DNA from: Rhodospirillales bacterium
GTDB lineage: Bacteria > Pseudomonadota > Alphaproteobacteria > Rhodospirillales > UBA2165
DNA: 64,000 nucleotides
Reading direction: 5' to 3'
Assembly: GCA_012960465.1 (NCBI GenBank)
Contig: DUBF01000148.1
Span: 1 to 64,000, forward strand
Numbering within the stretch: the first letter of the stretch is position 1; each line of letters opens with the position of its first letter. Positions 43,724 through 52,820 of the stretch are shown here, one piece after another. The notes beneath the pieces are model-generated. The model made no database searches. It saw only the letters and a program-made list of their open reading frames with translations, and had not been told where the DNA came from. Both the position numbers and the translations under genes were made by a program.

Positions 43724-44458
43724 TTAAGTTTGGTTACTCAGCCAGTCTAGAGATTTTTCAATCGTAAAAACTAATTTCCCTGCTGGCGGCATTGGTTTTT
43801 CGATTACCACAATTGGTATACCAAGTTTATGAGCAGCATTGAGTTTGGCTGCAGGTGGGCCTCCACTATTTTTACTTACAAGAACATCAATACGGAAATT
43901 AGTTAGTAAGGTACGTTCTTGGATCTCGTCGAATGGACCACGTTCGAAGACAATATTGTGGTTTTTAAGTGGAATTGGGTGAATTGGTTTCTCGATGGCT
44001 CGAATTAGAAACCACTTATTTGATAGAATAGAAAAGGCCTCTAAATTATTTGCTCCGATTGAAAGAAAAATGCGCTCACCCATTGTGCGAATCTTTCTTA
44101 CAGTCTCTGAATAAGTAAGGGCAGAAATCCATGTTATTTCATTTGGTTCCCACGGTGGCCGACAAAATTTAATTCGGGGGATGTTAATTCTGTTACATGC
44201 TTCCGCAGCATTTGCAGCTATCTTATCAGCAAAAGGATGAGTTGCATCTATTACAAAATTGATTCTTGCGGCCCGGAGATAATTAACCAAACCATCTACT
44301 CCCCCAAAACCACCGGTTCGGATTTCGCATAGAGGGATATTGGGACTATGGGTTCGGCCTGCTAACGAATAAATAGTCGCAAGATTCAGCATCTCATTAG
44401 TCATTGCTGCGAGTTTATTGGCATCACTTGTGCCTCCTAATATTAAAAGGCGTTTCAT
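43724..44458 (-). CDS. cobK: Precorrin-6A reductase
   Basis: A 244-aa CobK/CbiJ, an NAD(P)H-dependent reductase of the macrocycle. LLILGGTSDANKLAAM at the N-terminus, FVIDATHPFADKIAANAAEAC and a C-terminal LVSKNSGGPPAAKLNAAHKLGIPIVVIEKP are family hallmarks. It lies 3 nt after the cbiD stop in a two-gene leftward operon. Confidence 0.94.
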   Translation of the reverse strand: MKRLLILGGTSDANKLAAMTNEMLNLATIYSLAGRTHSPNIPLCEIRTGGFGGVDGLVNYLRAARINFVIDATHPFADKIAANAAEACNRINIPRIKFCRPPWEPNEITWISALTYSETVRKIRTMGERIFLSIGANNLEAFSILSNKWFLIRAIEKPIHPIPLKNHNIVFERGPFDEIQERTLLTNFRIDVLVSKNSGGPPAAKLNAAHKLGIPIVVIEKPMPPAGKLVFTIEKSLDWLSNQT

Positions 44459-44461
44459 CTA

Positions 44462-45568
44462 TTAACCTTTTTTAAAAGGAGCGTGGCCAATCTGGTTGCC
44501 CTTTCTATCATAGACTAGAACCTCAATATCAACATCTTTTTTGACCTCTTGATTCACAATGGCTTGAGCGGTTTTAGCCACGTAATCACCAAGCTTAAGA
44601 CTATTCTTTTCTATTATCTCTATTATGTTTCCTGCGCTTTCCACTTTGGCAATTTGCGTGCAAATATTTTTGTTAATCCCACCTCTAGCGGCGAGTGAGG
44701 CTATAAAATTTGGATCTACTTGAGAACGTTTTGAATGTAAGTCCATATGACCGGCCGCGAGTTTGGAAATTTTGCCAAACCCACTTGCGATTGTAACTTT
44801 TGGAATCGGATAGGTTCGAAGATATTTAATTGTGCCGCCAACAAAATCTCCCATATCTAAGATTGATGACGGTTCAAAACCGTATAAAGCAGTTACGGCT
44901 TCCTCGGAAGTTTTTCCTGTGCAAGCTGCCACATGTGTGATCCCTGTTGCGCGCGCCACATCAATACCTTGATGAATTGAGGCTATCCATGCAGCGCAAG
45001 AATATGGGATAACTATGCCGGTTGTCCCGAGTATCGATAAACCACCAACAATACCGAGACGCGGGTTCCAGGTTTTCTTTGCTAGTGCCGCACCATTATC
45101 AATTGAGATCTCTATCTCTATATTCAGATCAACACCGTGTTCATTTGCAATCGCTTGTAAATTTTGTTCTATCATTTTACGAGGTCCAGGATTAATTGCT
45201 GGTTCCCCAACCTCAATTGGCAAACCAGGTTTTGTAACTTTCCCAACACCGTGTCCAGCTTTAAAGGTTAATTTCTCTGACCTGCGAATTGTCACCCGAA
45301 CGATTGAGCCATGAGTAACGTCAGGATCATCTCCTGCATCTTTTTCAATGGCAGCCATAATATCTACTTTGGAAATACACGTGTCTTTGACGAAAAAACT
45401 AGGCGTTTGCCCTCCTGGAAGCGTTATCTGAACCTCGCTTGGTATCTGGCCAGTTAATAGACCAATGTAACTGGCTTTTGCTGCGGCAGTTGCGCAAGCG
45501 CCCGTTGTCCAACCTCGACGCAGTTCCCGCGTATCCTTCTCGGTTTCTGTAGAATTATTATTTTTCAT
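44462..45568 (-). CDS. cbiD: Cobalt-precorrin-5B C1-methyltransferase CbiD
   Basis: A 368-aa CbiD. LRRGWTTGACATAAAKAS at the N-terminus, KDAGDDPDVTHGSIV, GHGVGKVTKPGLPIEVGEPAINPGPR and GTTGIVIPYSCAAWIASIHQGIDVARATG are all characteristic. CbiD replaces CobF for C-1 methylation in the oxygen-independent pathway. It is the first gene of the leftward cbiD-cobK pair and is divergent from cobA with a 54-nt gap. Confidence 0.95.
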   Translation of the reverse strand: MKNNNSTETEKDTRELRRGWTTGACATAAAKASYIGLLTGQIPSEVQITLPGGQTPSFFVKDTCISKVDIMAAIEKDAGDDPDVTHGSIVRVTIRRSEKLTFKAGHGVGKVTKPGLPIEVGEPAINPGPRKMIEQNLQAIANEHGVDLNIEIEISIDNGAALAKKTWNPRLGIVGGLSILGTTGIVIPYSCAAWIASIHQGIDVARATGITHVAACTGKTSEEAVTALYGFEPSSILDMGDFVGGTIKYLRTYPIPKVTIASGFGKISKLAAGHMDLHSKRSQVDPNFIASLAARGGINKNICTQIAKVESAGNIIEIIEKNSLKLGDYVAKTAQAIVNQEVKKDVDIEVLVYDRKGNQIGHAPFKKG

Positions 45569-45622
45569 TAAATTAACTTATAGCCTTTTTCAATCGGGCT
45601 CCAGTCTGCTAAATTCAAAGTT

Positions 45623-46405
45623 ATGGAAAATATACCAATAAAAATGCCTAACTTCGAACCGGGAACCGTTTGGGTCGTTGGTGCGGGGCCAGGAGATCCT
45701 GGATTACTCTCACTTTTGGCATTACACGGGATCCAGAATGCGGATGTTATTGTTTACGATGCGCTTGTTGGGGAAGATATTATACGATTTGCACGGGAAA
45801 ATGCTGTGCTCGAATATGCTGGAAAGCGCGGTGGGAAGCCGTCTCCTAATCAGAAAGATATAACTGATCGTCTGGTCGTGCTCGCCCGTGATAAAAAACG
45901 TGTATTAAGGCTAAAAGGTGGTGATCCATTTGTCTTTGGTCGAGGCGCTGAAGAGTGTTTGCGTTTAGCAAAAGAAAACATCTCCTTTCGAATAGTGCCG
46001 GGTATCACTGCGGGTATCGGCGGGCTTGCCTATGCCGGTATTCCAATGACAACGCGAGGGACCAATTCAGCGGTGACCTTTATTACCGGGCATAATGCCA
46101 GCGGGGAGGTGCCGGATGATATTAATTGGAAAGCTTTGGCTGATGGTGCGCCTGCCCTGATTTTTTTTATGGGAATGGCCCATATTGGTCGAATTGCTGA
46201 TCAATTAAAAGAAGCAGGGCGTTCGGCGACAGAACCTGTGGCAATCATTTGCAAAGCGACAATGCCTAAACAACAAGTTCTAATTTCTACTTTGCAAAAT
46301 TGCGCTGCTGATGTAGCAGCCTCTGATTTAATTCCGCCGGCTCTAATTGTCGTTGGAGATATAGTTAATTTTCGTGAACAATTAGACTGGCTTACCAGTG
46401 GGTAA
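45623..46405 (+). CDS. cobA: Uroporphyrinogen-III C-methyltransferase
   Basis: A 260-aa stand-alone SUMT that makes precorrin-2 with two SAM. VWVVGAGPGDPGLLSLLALHGI, YAGKRGGKPSPNQKDI, RLKGGDPFVFGRGAEE and FRIVPGITAGIGGLAYAGIPMTTRGTN are the expected motifs. There is no CysG-type dehydrogenase/ferrochelatase domain, so conversion to sirohydrochlorin for CbiX needs another enzyme. The end is close to cobB, which starts 4 nt later. Confidence 0.95.
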   Translation: MENIPIKMPNFEPGTVWVVGAGPGDPGLLSLLALHGIQNADVIVYDALVGEDIIRFARENAVLEYAGKRGGKPSPNQKDITDRLVVLARDKKRVLRLKGGDPFVFGRGAEECLRLAKENISFRIVPGITAGIGGLAYAGIPMTTRGTNSAVTFITGHNASGEVPDDINWKALADGAPALIFFMGMAHIGRIADQLKEAGRSATEPVAIICKATMPKQQVLISTLQNCAADVAASDLIPPALIVVGDIVNFREQLDWLTSG

Positions 46406-46409
46406 ACAA

Positions 46410-47729
46410 ATGGCTTCTGGACTTGTCATAGCAGCCCCAGCTTCGGGTAGTGGAAAAACTGTTATTACCCTGAGCTTGCTGCGTGCGATGAGAAATGCAG
46501 GTATTACAGTAAGCTCGATTAAAATCGGTCCGGATTATATTGACCCTGCCTATCATTCTGCCGCTTCTGGCGAATTGTGTCAAAACCTTGATTTATGGGG
46601 AATGCGTAACGAAACCCTTATACACCAACGTGCCTCCGCAGTGGGAGAAAGTGATGTGGTTATTGTGGAGGGTGTTATGGGGTTGTTTGATGGTGCGGTG
46701 ACGGGGAAATCGATAAATTCAGGAAGTACCGCAGATGCCGCTAAATGGCTCGATTGGCCCATTATCTTGGTTGTTGATGCCAAGGGGCAAGGCGCATCGG
46801 TTACTGCTTTAGTTGAAGGTTTTGTCAATCACCGAGATGATATTAAAATTGCTGGTGTTATTTTTAACCGGATCGGTAGCGAAAACCATGAACGTATATT
46901 AAGAGAAGCACTATCAAATACTAACGTACCTTGTTTAGGCTGTATTCCGAGGCATGACAGGCTAAATCTTCCGCATCGGCATTTAGGTCTAATCCAGGCA
47001 CGTGAAATGCGACACCTCAACATGTGGCTTGATGGGGCCGCAAATTTGATCACCAGTAGCGTTGATCTTGATTTGTTATGTAAACTTTCTACGCGGTCAA
47101 AAATTATGCCAACGCCTAAACATTCTATGACAATCCCAATGCTCGGGAAGCACACTTCTGTTGCCCGTGACAATGCATTTTCTTTTTGTTACGACTATGT
47201 GGTGGGTGCTTGGCAGGCCGGCGGAGTTAAGGTAACTTTTTTTTCCCCGCTGGCTGGGGAGGCGCCACATCCGCACGCGGACAGTATTTATTTGCCTGGC
47301 GGATATCCGGAACTTTATGCTGCTGAAATTTCTGAAAATCAAAAATTTAAAGAAACGATGAAGATCGCCGCAATCAATGGCTCGGTGATTTACGGCGAAT
47401 GTGGAGGTTTTATGGTATTGGGCGGGTCGTTAATAGACCGAGATGGTATATCGCACGAAATGCTAGACCTTCTGCCTATTAAAACATCATTCGCCAAACC
47501 CAAATTGCATTTGGGCTATCGTCAATTATCACTTATCGATAAGGGCATCCTGGGCGACGCTGGTGCTACGTTTAAAGGTCATGAATTTCATTATTGTAAT
47601 ATAGTTGAGGATAGCAAAGCCGAAAGTTTATTTTATGGCTACGATGCACGAGGCGAGAAATTGCCGGCGATGGGCTCAAAGCGTGGTTCGGTAATGGGTT
47701 CATTTTCTCACATTATTGATAGTGTTTAG
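46410..47729 (+). CDS. cobB: Cobyrinic acid a,c-diamide synthase
   Basis: A 439-aa glutamine amidotransferase (CobB/CbiA) amidating the a and c side chains. The N-terminal ATPase domain shows IAAPASGSGKTVITLSLLRA and IKIGPDYIDPAYHSAASG. The C-terminal amidotransferase domain has IYGECGGFMVLGGSL with the nucleophile Cys and ends with FKGHEFHYCNI. A GTG at 46398 is in frame, but the ATG at 46410 follows the cobA stop and is preferred. The 3' end overlaps the convergent aminotransferase gene by 30 nt. Confidence 0.95.
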   Translation: MASGLVIAAPASGSGKTVITLSLLRAMRNAGITVSSIKIGPDYIDPAYHSAASGELCQNLDLWGMRNETLIHQRASAVGESDVVIVEGVMGLFDGAVTGKSINSGSTADAAKWLDWPIILVVDAKGQGASVTALVEGFVNHRDDIKIAGVIFNRIGSENHERILREALSNTNVPCLGCIPRHDRLNLPHRHLGLIQAREMRHLNMWLDGAANLITSSVDLDLLCKLSTRSKIMPTPKHSMTIPMLGKHTSVARDNAFSFCYDYVVGAWQAGGVKVTFFSPLAGEAPHPHADSIYLPGGYPELYAAEISENQKFKETMKIAAINGSVIYGECGGFMVLGGSLIDRDGISHEMLDLLPIKTSFAKPKLHLGYRQLSLIDKGILGDAGATFKGHEFHYCNIVEDSKAESLFYGYDARGEKLPAMGSKRGSVMGSFSHIIDSV

Positions 47730-48728
47730 TGTTGAATTTAAAACAAATTCGAATTTCTGCCACTCAATTTCTACTCCGGGCAAGCCCATTCTTAACCACT
47801 TTGGGTGATCTTCAAATCGCCTAACCAAGATACCTGCGTTAGCAAGGGCATTATAGAGTTCAAAGGCGTGATCGGTTGTAATTAGTGTAAACAAATCAGT
47901 TCCACCGATAATAGAAAGTTTTTCTTTGTCCAATATGCGATTTAGACGAGAGCTTTTAGAGTTTAATGTCTCTTGCATTTCTGAAAACCACGAACTGTCC
48001 AATAAAGCTCGGGTACCAATTTCAATTGCAGGTCTTGATACGGCCCATGGACCAAGCCGTGCTGCGAGTTGCCGGGTAATTACCGGCATGCCAAGTGCAA
48101 ATCCCAGGCGTAATCCAGCTAGCCCAAAGAATTTCCCGAGTGAGCGCAGGACAAGAATCTTGTGTTCAGCTAAATGAGGAATAATACTTAAATCTGGTGA
48201 GTTATCACAAAATGCTTCGTCAACAACTAATAACTCCAAGTTTTCTGAAAGTTTTAAAAGATCTTCTACTTGATGCTTTCGACCATCAGGATTATTTGGG
48301 TTTACTACGACCGCAATAACGTCGTGGGGAATAGCGCTTAGTGTGTTAACGGGCACAACTTTATTTCCAGCTTGCTCCCACGTATACTGGTGTTCACTGT
48401 ATGTGGGTGTTAAAATGACGATTTTTCGACTTGGAAAGAGAAGGGGGAGGTTTTGCAGTATTGATTGAGTACCAGGTCCAGCAATTATCTCGCTATCCTT
48501 GTTAACCCGATAAAATCTTCTGGCTCCGTTTAAGAGGCGCTCCATGTCACTCATTTTTGGCAGAGTTCGGAATATCTGCGCATTTAAATGGGTATTTGGA
48601 TAGCTTGCACTATTAATCCCTGTTGAAAGGTCAATCCACTGATCCTCCGGCAAACCAAACTCTTTCGTTGCCGCAGTAAGGTCACCCCCATGTATGGGTT
48701 TAGTTAAATTGTTTACCGGCTCTGACAT
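47700..48728 (-). CDS. cobC: L-threonine-O-3-phosphate decarboxylase (class I/II aminotransferase fold)
   Basis: A 342-aa PLP enzyme (CobC in Pseudomonas, CobD in Salmonella) that supplies aminopropanol phosphate for the nucleotide loop. IHGGDLTAATKEFGLP and WIDLSTGINSASYP mark the N-terminus, VVNPNNPDGR and VVDEAFCDNSP the centre, and RSLGKFFGLAGLRLGFALG carries the PLP Lys. Length is normal. It faces cobB, with the last 30 nt of the two genes overlapping, so no terminator fits between them. Confidence 0.94.
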   Translation of the reverse strand: MSEPVNNLTKPIHGGDLTAATKEFGLPEDQWIDLSTGINSASYPNTHLNAQIFRTLPKMSDMERLLNGARRFYRVNKDSEIIAGPGTQSILQNLPLLFPSRKIVILTPTYSEHQYTWEQAGNKVVPVNTLSAIPHDVIAVVVNPNNPDGRKHQVEDLLKLSENLELLVVDEAFCDNSPDLSIIPHLAEHKILVLRSLGKFFGLAGLRLGFALGMPVITRQLAARLGPWAVSRPAIEIGTRALLDSSWFSEMQETLNSKSSRLNRILDKEKLSIIGGTDLFTLITTDHAFELYNALANAGILVRRFEDHPKWLRMGLPGVEIEWQKFEFVLNSTLNTINNVRK

Positions 48729-48811
48729 ACTCGGTTTATAACAAGTCTGGTCCCGAACGGATAGCAGACTTTTTTTTTGATTTGTGTTATTCTTTAGCTC
48801 AAGGAAATAAA

Positions 48812-49645
48812 ATGCCTTATCCGAATTTTAATAACCTAGACGTTATTTGGGATTTGCCAGAGAACTGCGCAGAATGGGATCATATTGAGACTACTTTGGC
48901 GCGACTTGAAAACCACCTTGTTTCTCTGCGATTTTCAGATCGATTTGTTTTCTTCATTACCTCTCAGGATGAAAAACTCGAGATTGCTATTGATACACCT
49001 ATTGTTGTTTATCAGATACAAGATAAGGCTCATAAAATTCCAGATTATGTTAATGATGCTTTTGCAATTTTTAAGAATTATGTGCCATTTAGTCCTTCTC
49101 CAGATAGCGTTTATAGTGTGCCATTAGGTTGCAACAAAAAAATACCAAATCTGGATGTTCAGCTGATGGCAGATCGAACTATTAATCTTTTTTTTATGGG
49201 TCGGGCAGGTAACAGGGAAGATTTTTTTACTTTTGTGGGAAAAGAATTTTTATCGAATACTGAAGCCCGGAATATAGTGATAGAGCGATCAGTCGAGATC
49301 CAATACAATGTATATGCCCACAATATGGCGCAGGCTAAAATAGCCCTTTGTCCAGGTGGAATTAGCTGTGATACATTTCGCATTTATGAGGCGATGCGTG
49401 CCGGATGTGTGGTAATTGTACCGCGACAAGTACCGGCTTGGTTTAGCCATGGATGGCCATTGATTGAGCTTGATGATTGGTGTGAACTTAAACCAATTGC
49501 GGAGAGCCTTTTAAACGACCATAAGAAACTACAAAAAATTTCAAATCAAACCCGATTATGGTGGGAAGAGAAATGCAGTGAGGAGGCGGTTGCCCGTTAT
49601 ATGGCGCGTGAGTTATCTCTTAATCTTATGAAGCTCGATCTATAG
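48812..49645 (+). CDS. Exostosin-like (GT47-type) glycosyltransferase domain protein
   Basis: A 277-aa soluble protein inside the B12 locus. The C-terminal half resembles exostosin-family glycosyltransferases: INLFFMGRAGNREDFF, NMAQAKIALCPGGISCDTFRIYEAMRAGCVVIVP and then PLIELDDW, the GT-B nucleotide-sugar-binding layout. The N-terminal half has no family I recognise. The frame opens 10 codons earlier, but AAGGA before ATG 48812 decides the start. Next comes the second CobW-like gene 15 nt away on the same strand. A direct B12 role is not established, and it may be a passenger gene. Confidence 0.7.
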   Translation: MPYPNFNNLDVIWDLPENCAEWDHIETTLARLENHLVSLRFSDRFVFFITSQDEKLEIAIDTPIVVYQIQDKAHKIPDYVNDAFAIFKNYVPFSPSPDSVYSVPLGCNKKIPNLDVQLMADRTINLFFMGRAGNREDFFTFVGKEFLSNTEARNIVIERSVEIQYNVYAHNMAQAKIALCPGGISCDTFRIYEAMRAGCVVIVPRQVPAWFSHGWPLIELDDWCELKPIAESLLNDHKKLQKISNQTRLWWEEKCSEEAVARYMARELSLNLMKLDL

Positions 49646-49660
49646 TTTGGGAAACATATT

Positions 49661-50674
49661 TTGACCAACGAAAAAATCCCAACCACATTGATCACCGGCT
49701 TTTTTGGGGTCGGTAAAACAACCGCCATTCGGTCTTTGCTGGCGCGAAAGCCAAAAAACGAGAGTTGGGCAATTTTGGTAAATGAATTTGGTGAGGTAGC
49801 CATTGACCAGACGGCCTTGAACGTAGTTAACGGAAATAATGTTACCATCCGAGAAATTCCAGGCGGATGTATGTGCTGCGCAAAAGATATACCAATGAGA
49901 GTTGCGATTACGGAAATATTAAGGTGGGCCAAACCCGATCGCTTATTGATTGAGCCTACAGGGATTGGACATCCTGCCGGTATTTTGGATGAACTTAGAA
50001 ATGCCAACCTTAAAGATATAGTCGATGTAGGCGCGGTAATTTGTTTTGTTGATCCACGATTTGTCGGTGATCCGCGTATTGAAGATGTTGAAGTGTTTCG
50101 CGACCAGGTTCATTTGGCTGATGTATTAATCGCGAGTAAAACGGACCTCGCAAGTAAAGATGATCTTGAGCGTTATCAAGCTTGGGCAGAGGCTTTGTTT
50201 CCGCCGAAGCTTGTTATTACCAAAACAGCAATGGGTAATATTGATATAGCATTATTAGACGTTAAGTCGTACGATAACCGATTACCACTTTTTCCGAATC
50301 TGCATTCCCATGAAAAGCAAGCTATCCCATCTGACATTGGTGAACCTAGACCTGGAATTCCTATTCGGGTAGAAAATAATGGGGCTGGTTATCAAGGTTG
50401 TGGCTGGGTTTTTTCTCACGAAGATAATTTTCGTGACAAGGCATTGATTGATTACTTGGGTCCCCCGGGACCTAAAGGGCTTAATAATGTCGAACGACTT
50501 AAAGGTGTTTTCAGAATGGATGACGAATGGGTGTTGGTTGATCGTGTAAGGAACGAGTTGTCTTTTTCGCCTATTGCATATCGCCGGGACTCACGTTTGG
50601 AAATTATTTTGTCTGAGAATGAAACAGTTGACTGGCCATATATAGAGTCTGCGCTTTTAAGATTTATAAAATAA
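49661..50674 (+). CDS. Second COG0523 (CobW-like) GTPase
   Basis: A 337-aa G3E-family GTPase distinct from the CobW at 29205. Walker A GFFGVGKT is at residues 13-20, the metal motif is GGCMCCAKD (Cys70, Cys72, Cys73) in place of GCICCTV, and a C-terminal CobW_C-like segment carries VRNELSFSPIAYRRDSRLEI. There is no His/Asp-rich loop. It starts with TTG after GGGAAA. COG0523 members act as metallochaperones or GTPases for Zn, Co or Fe. The position next to the cobalamin genes suggests cobalt, but zinc homeostasis is equally possible. Confidence 0.88.
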   Translation: MTNEKIPTTLITGFFGVGKTTAIRSLLARKPKNESWAILVNEFGEVAIDQTALNVVNGNNVTIREIPGGCMCCAKDIPMRVAITEILRWAKPDRLLIEPTGIGHPAGILDELRNANLKDIVDVGAVICFVDPRFVGDPRIEDVEVFRDQVHLADVLIASKTDLASKDDLERYQAWAEALFPPKLVITKTAMGNIDIALLDVKSYDNRLPLFPNLHSHEKQAIPSDIGEPRPGIPIRVENNGAGYQGCGWVFSHEDNFRDKALIDYLGPPGPKGLNNVERLKGVFRMDDEWVLVDRVRNELSFSPIAYRRDSRLEIILSENETVDWPYIESALLRFIK

Positions 50675-50714
50675 ATACGTAAGTTTCTTCAGTGTTAGGT
50701 CTTATGCGAAGAAA

Positions 50715-51461
50715 TTAGAATATAAATAAAGTAAGTGCCGTAAAAATTAGAATGCCGTAGGTTGCCTTTTTAAACCATTCAGCTGGAGAGATTTTATAGA
50801 AGTAATCTCCTAATTTTGTGCCGATCATAAAAATGGGAGCAATTATCAGCGCCCGAAGAAGCATTGTTTCGGTGTACACCCCCTGCACTATCAAACCAAA
50901 TATAGCCACCAGCGCAGCGCATGCCATAGCGGCAAGAACATTAGCTCTTTTTATTTCCACTTTTTCGGGTGATGTCTGGAAATACATGACCTGAAGAGGG
51001 AAGCCAGGAACTCCAAAACACCCTGTTATTCCGCCTGAAATTGCGCCAGTAAAAATACCACTGAATATCGAGCGTTTTCCAGAATAATTCCAACCAGACA
51101 TCATAAAGCCTGTAATAAATAAAATGAATATAGCCATTCCTTTACGTATGATCTCTGGATCAGCAGAAACTAGAAATAAAATGCCAAGGCTTAAGGTGAT
51201 CGTAGAGGTTGCTGAAACTGGTCCAACTTCTTTCCAATCAGCTTTTTTTGATGCATCAAAAAAAAGCGCGCCTTGGCCAAATAAAACTATAAACAAAACG
51301 ATAGCGAAGCCTTCCACAGGACCATACAAAATTGCAAAAAATGGAATGGCGACGAGTGCTCCTCCAAAGCCTGCATATCCCTGAATCATACCGCTTGGGA
51401 GTGCAACAATAGCAGCTAGTAGCAAGTTATATGTTAAAGTATTATTTAATAGCTGTAACAT
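50715..51461 (-). CDS. TauE/SafE-family (DUF81) membrane permease
   Basis: A 248-aa inner-membrane protein with about seven or eight hydrophobic helices. SGMIQGYAGFGGALVAIPFF near the N-terminus and GAISGGITGCFGVPGFPLQVMYFQ in the centre are the repeated TauE/SafE motif. Family members export sulfite, sulfoacetate or related anions or carry unknown organic acids. It is convergent with the CobW-like gene (40-nt gap) and lies 77 nt from the mrp stop. No sulfur-metabolism genes are close by, so the substrate is open. Confidence 0.85.
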   Translation of the reverse strand: MLQLLNNTLTYNLLLAAIVALPSGMIQGYAGFGGALVAIPFFAILYGPVEGFAIVLFIVLFGQGALFFDASKKADWKEVGPVSATSTITLSLGILFLVSADPEIIRKGMAIFILFITGFMMSGWNYSGKRSIFSGIFTGAISGGITGCFGVPGFPLQVMYFQTSPEKVEIKRANVLAAMACAALVAIFGLIVQGVYTETMLLRALIIAPIFMIGTKLGDYFYKISPAEWFKKATYGILIFTALTLFIF

Positions 51462-51538
51462 TTCATTCGTCTATAGTTGGTCTTTACTTCTTACAATTGA
51501 TCGCAGGCAATACTTATTTATTAACAAATAGAAATCCG

Positions 51539-52639
51539 CTATATAATATCTATTTTAGCCCAAATTTTATCAGCTATATCAAGATAGGTGGTCGAATGTA
51601 TGCTGGATGGATCCGAAACAACAATGGGTTGTCCATTATCAGAAGTTTCACGGATGATAATATCTAGTGGGATTTCGCCTAAGAAGTCCATCCCAAGTTT
51701 TTCAGATTCTCGGCGTGCGCCGCCATGACTAAAAATTTCCGTGCGTTCGCCGCAATGCGGGCAATTGAAATAGCTCATATTCTCAATTAAACCAAAGACT
51801 GGTATATCAACCTTTTCAAACATATTCATACCTTTGCGGGCATCAGCAAGCGCAATATCTTGCGGTGTTGATACAATTACAGCACCTGATAATGGTATTC
51901 GTTGGGCCATCGTTAGATGAATATCACCGGTACCTGGAGGCAGATCAATTACTAGACAATCCAACTCGCCCCAAGCAACATCTTTAATCAGTTGTTCTAA
52001 GGCGCCTGTAGCCATTGGCCCCCGCCATATCATTGCAGTGGCTTCATCAATTAGAAAGCCAATTGACATGCATTTGAGCCCATAATTTTCGAGTGGGGCA
52101 ATCAAGCCACTTGCTGTCTGTGACGGTTTGTCAGTAATCCCCAACATTAGTGGGATGGATGGACCATAAATATCCGCATCAAGCAAGCCAACGCGTTTTC
52201 CTTTTGCAGCCATCGCGAGTGCTAAATTGACTGCTGTCGTTGATTTTCCGACACCGCCTTTACCTGAGGCGATCGCAATAACTGAATCAATACCTAGGAG
52301 GTCCATCTTTTGAAATGCGGCGGGTTGAGCACCGGAAGGAGTATTTGGTGATTGATTTGTTGGAGTTTTCTCTGGTGCAGCCTCCGCCTCGCGTTCTGCG
52401 GTTAAAACAGCGGTTACTGTCAGCACACCGGAAAGGTCGTGAACTACTTGCTCTGCAGCTTTTCTGACAGGTTCGAGCTCAGCACCTCTTTTAGCGTCAA
52501 CCTCAATCCCAAATGCAACGTGGCCATCTTTTAATTGAAGACCAGAAATCATGCCTAAATCTACAATACTTTGGCCCTGATCAGGATCTTTTATCGTTTT
52601 TAGGGCTTCTAGGACTTGCTCAGCAGTGATCTCCGACAT
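51539..52639 (-). CDS. Mrp/ApbC-family iron-sulfur cluster carrier ATPase
   Basis: A 366-aa Mrp (NBP35/ApbC) protein that carries and transfers Fe-S clusters. An N-terminal DUF59 (MIP18-like) domain comes first (EQVLEALKTIKDPDQGQSIVDLGMI), then a linker rich in Pro and Gln. The P-loop ATPase follows with the deviant Walker A ASGKGGVGKSTT, and FNCPHCGE provides the cluster-binding CxxC. The open frame runs another 90 residues upstream antisense to the hflK Gly-rich start. That extension is Pro-rich shadow, and ATG 52639 begins the DUF59 domain. The gene is divergent from hflK, an arrangement seen in other alphaproteobacteria. Confidence 0.94.
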   Translation of the reverse strand: MSEITAEQVLEALKTIKDPDQGQSIVDLGMISGLQLKDGHVAFGIEVDAKRGAELEPVRKAAEQVVHDLSGVLTVTAVLTAEREAEAAPEKTPTNQSPNTPSGAQPAAFQKMDLLGIDSVIAIASGKGGVGKSTTAVNLALAMAAKGKRVGLLDADIYGPSIPLMLGITDKPSQTASGLIAPLENYGLKCMSIGFLIDEATAMIWRGPMATGALEQLIKDVAWGELDCLVIDLPPGTGDIHLTMAQRIPLSGAVIVSTPQDIALADARKGMNMFEKVDIPVFGLIENMSYFNCPHCGERTEIFSHGGARRESEKLGMDFLGEIPLDIIIRETSDNGQPIVVSDPSSIHSTTYLDIADKIWAKIDII

Positions 52640-52820
52640 ATCTATGGCTCCAAGCTCTGATTTACCTATTGAATAAAATAAACGTCTAAAAGGTAATACA
52701 AGATTGAGACACCGTTGCAACGGTGTTAAACCTGTCATATAAGTCAGAATAATACTTTGTAAACAACGAAACTTAATTTTATGCGGTAATCTGCTGCATT
52801 TATTGGATGAGGAAAAAATA

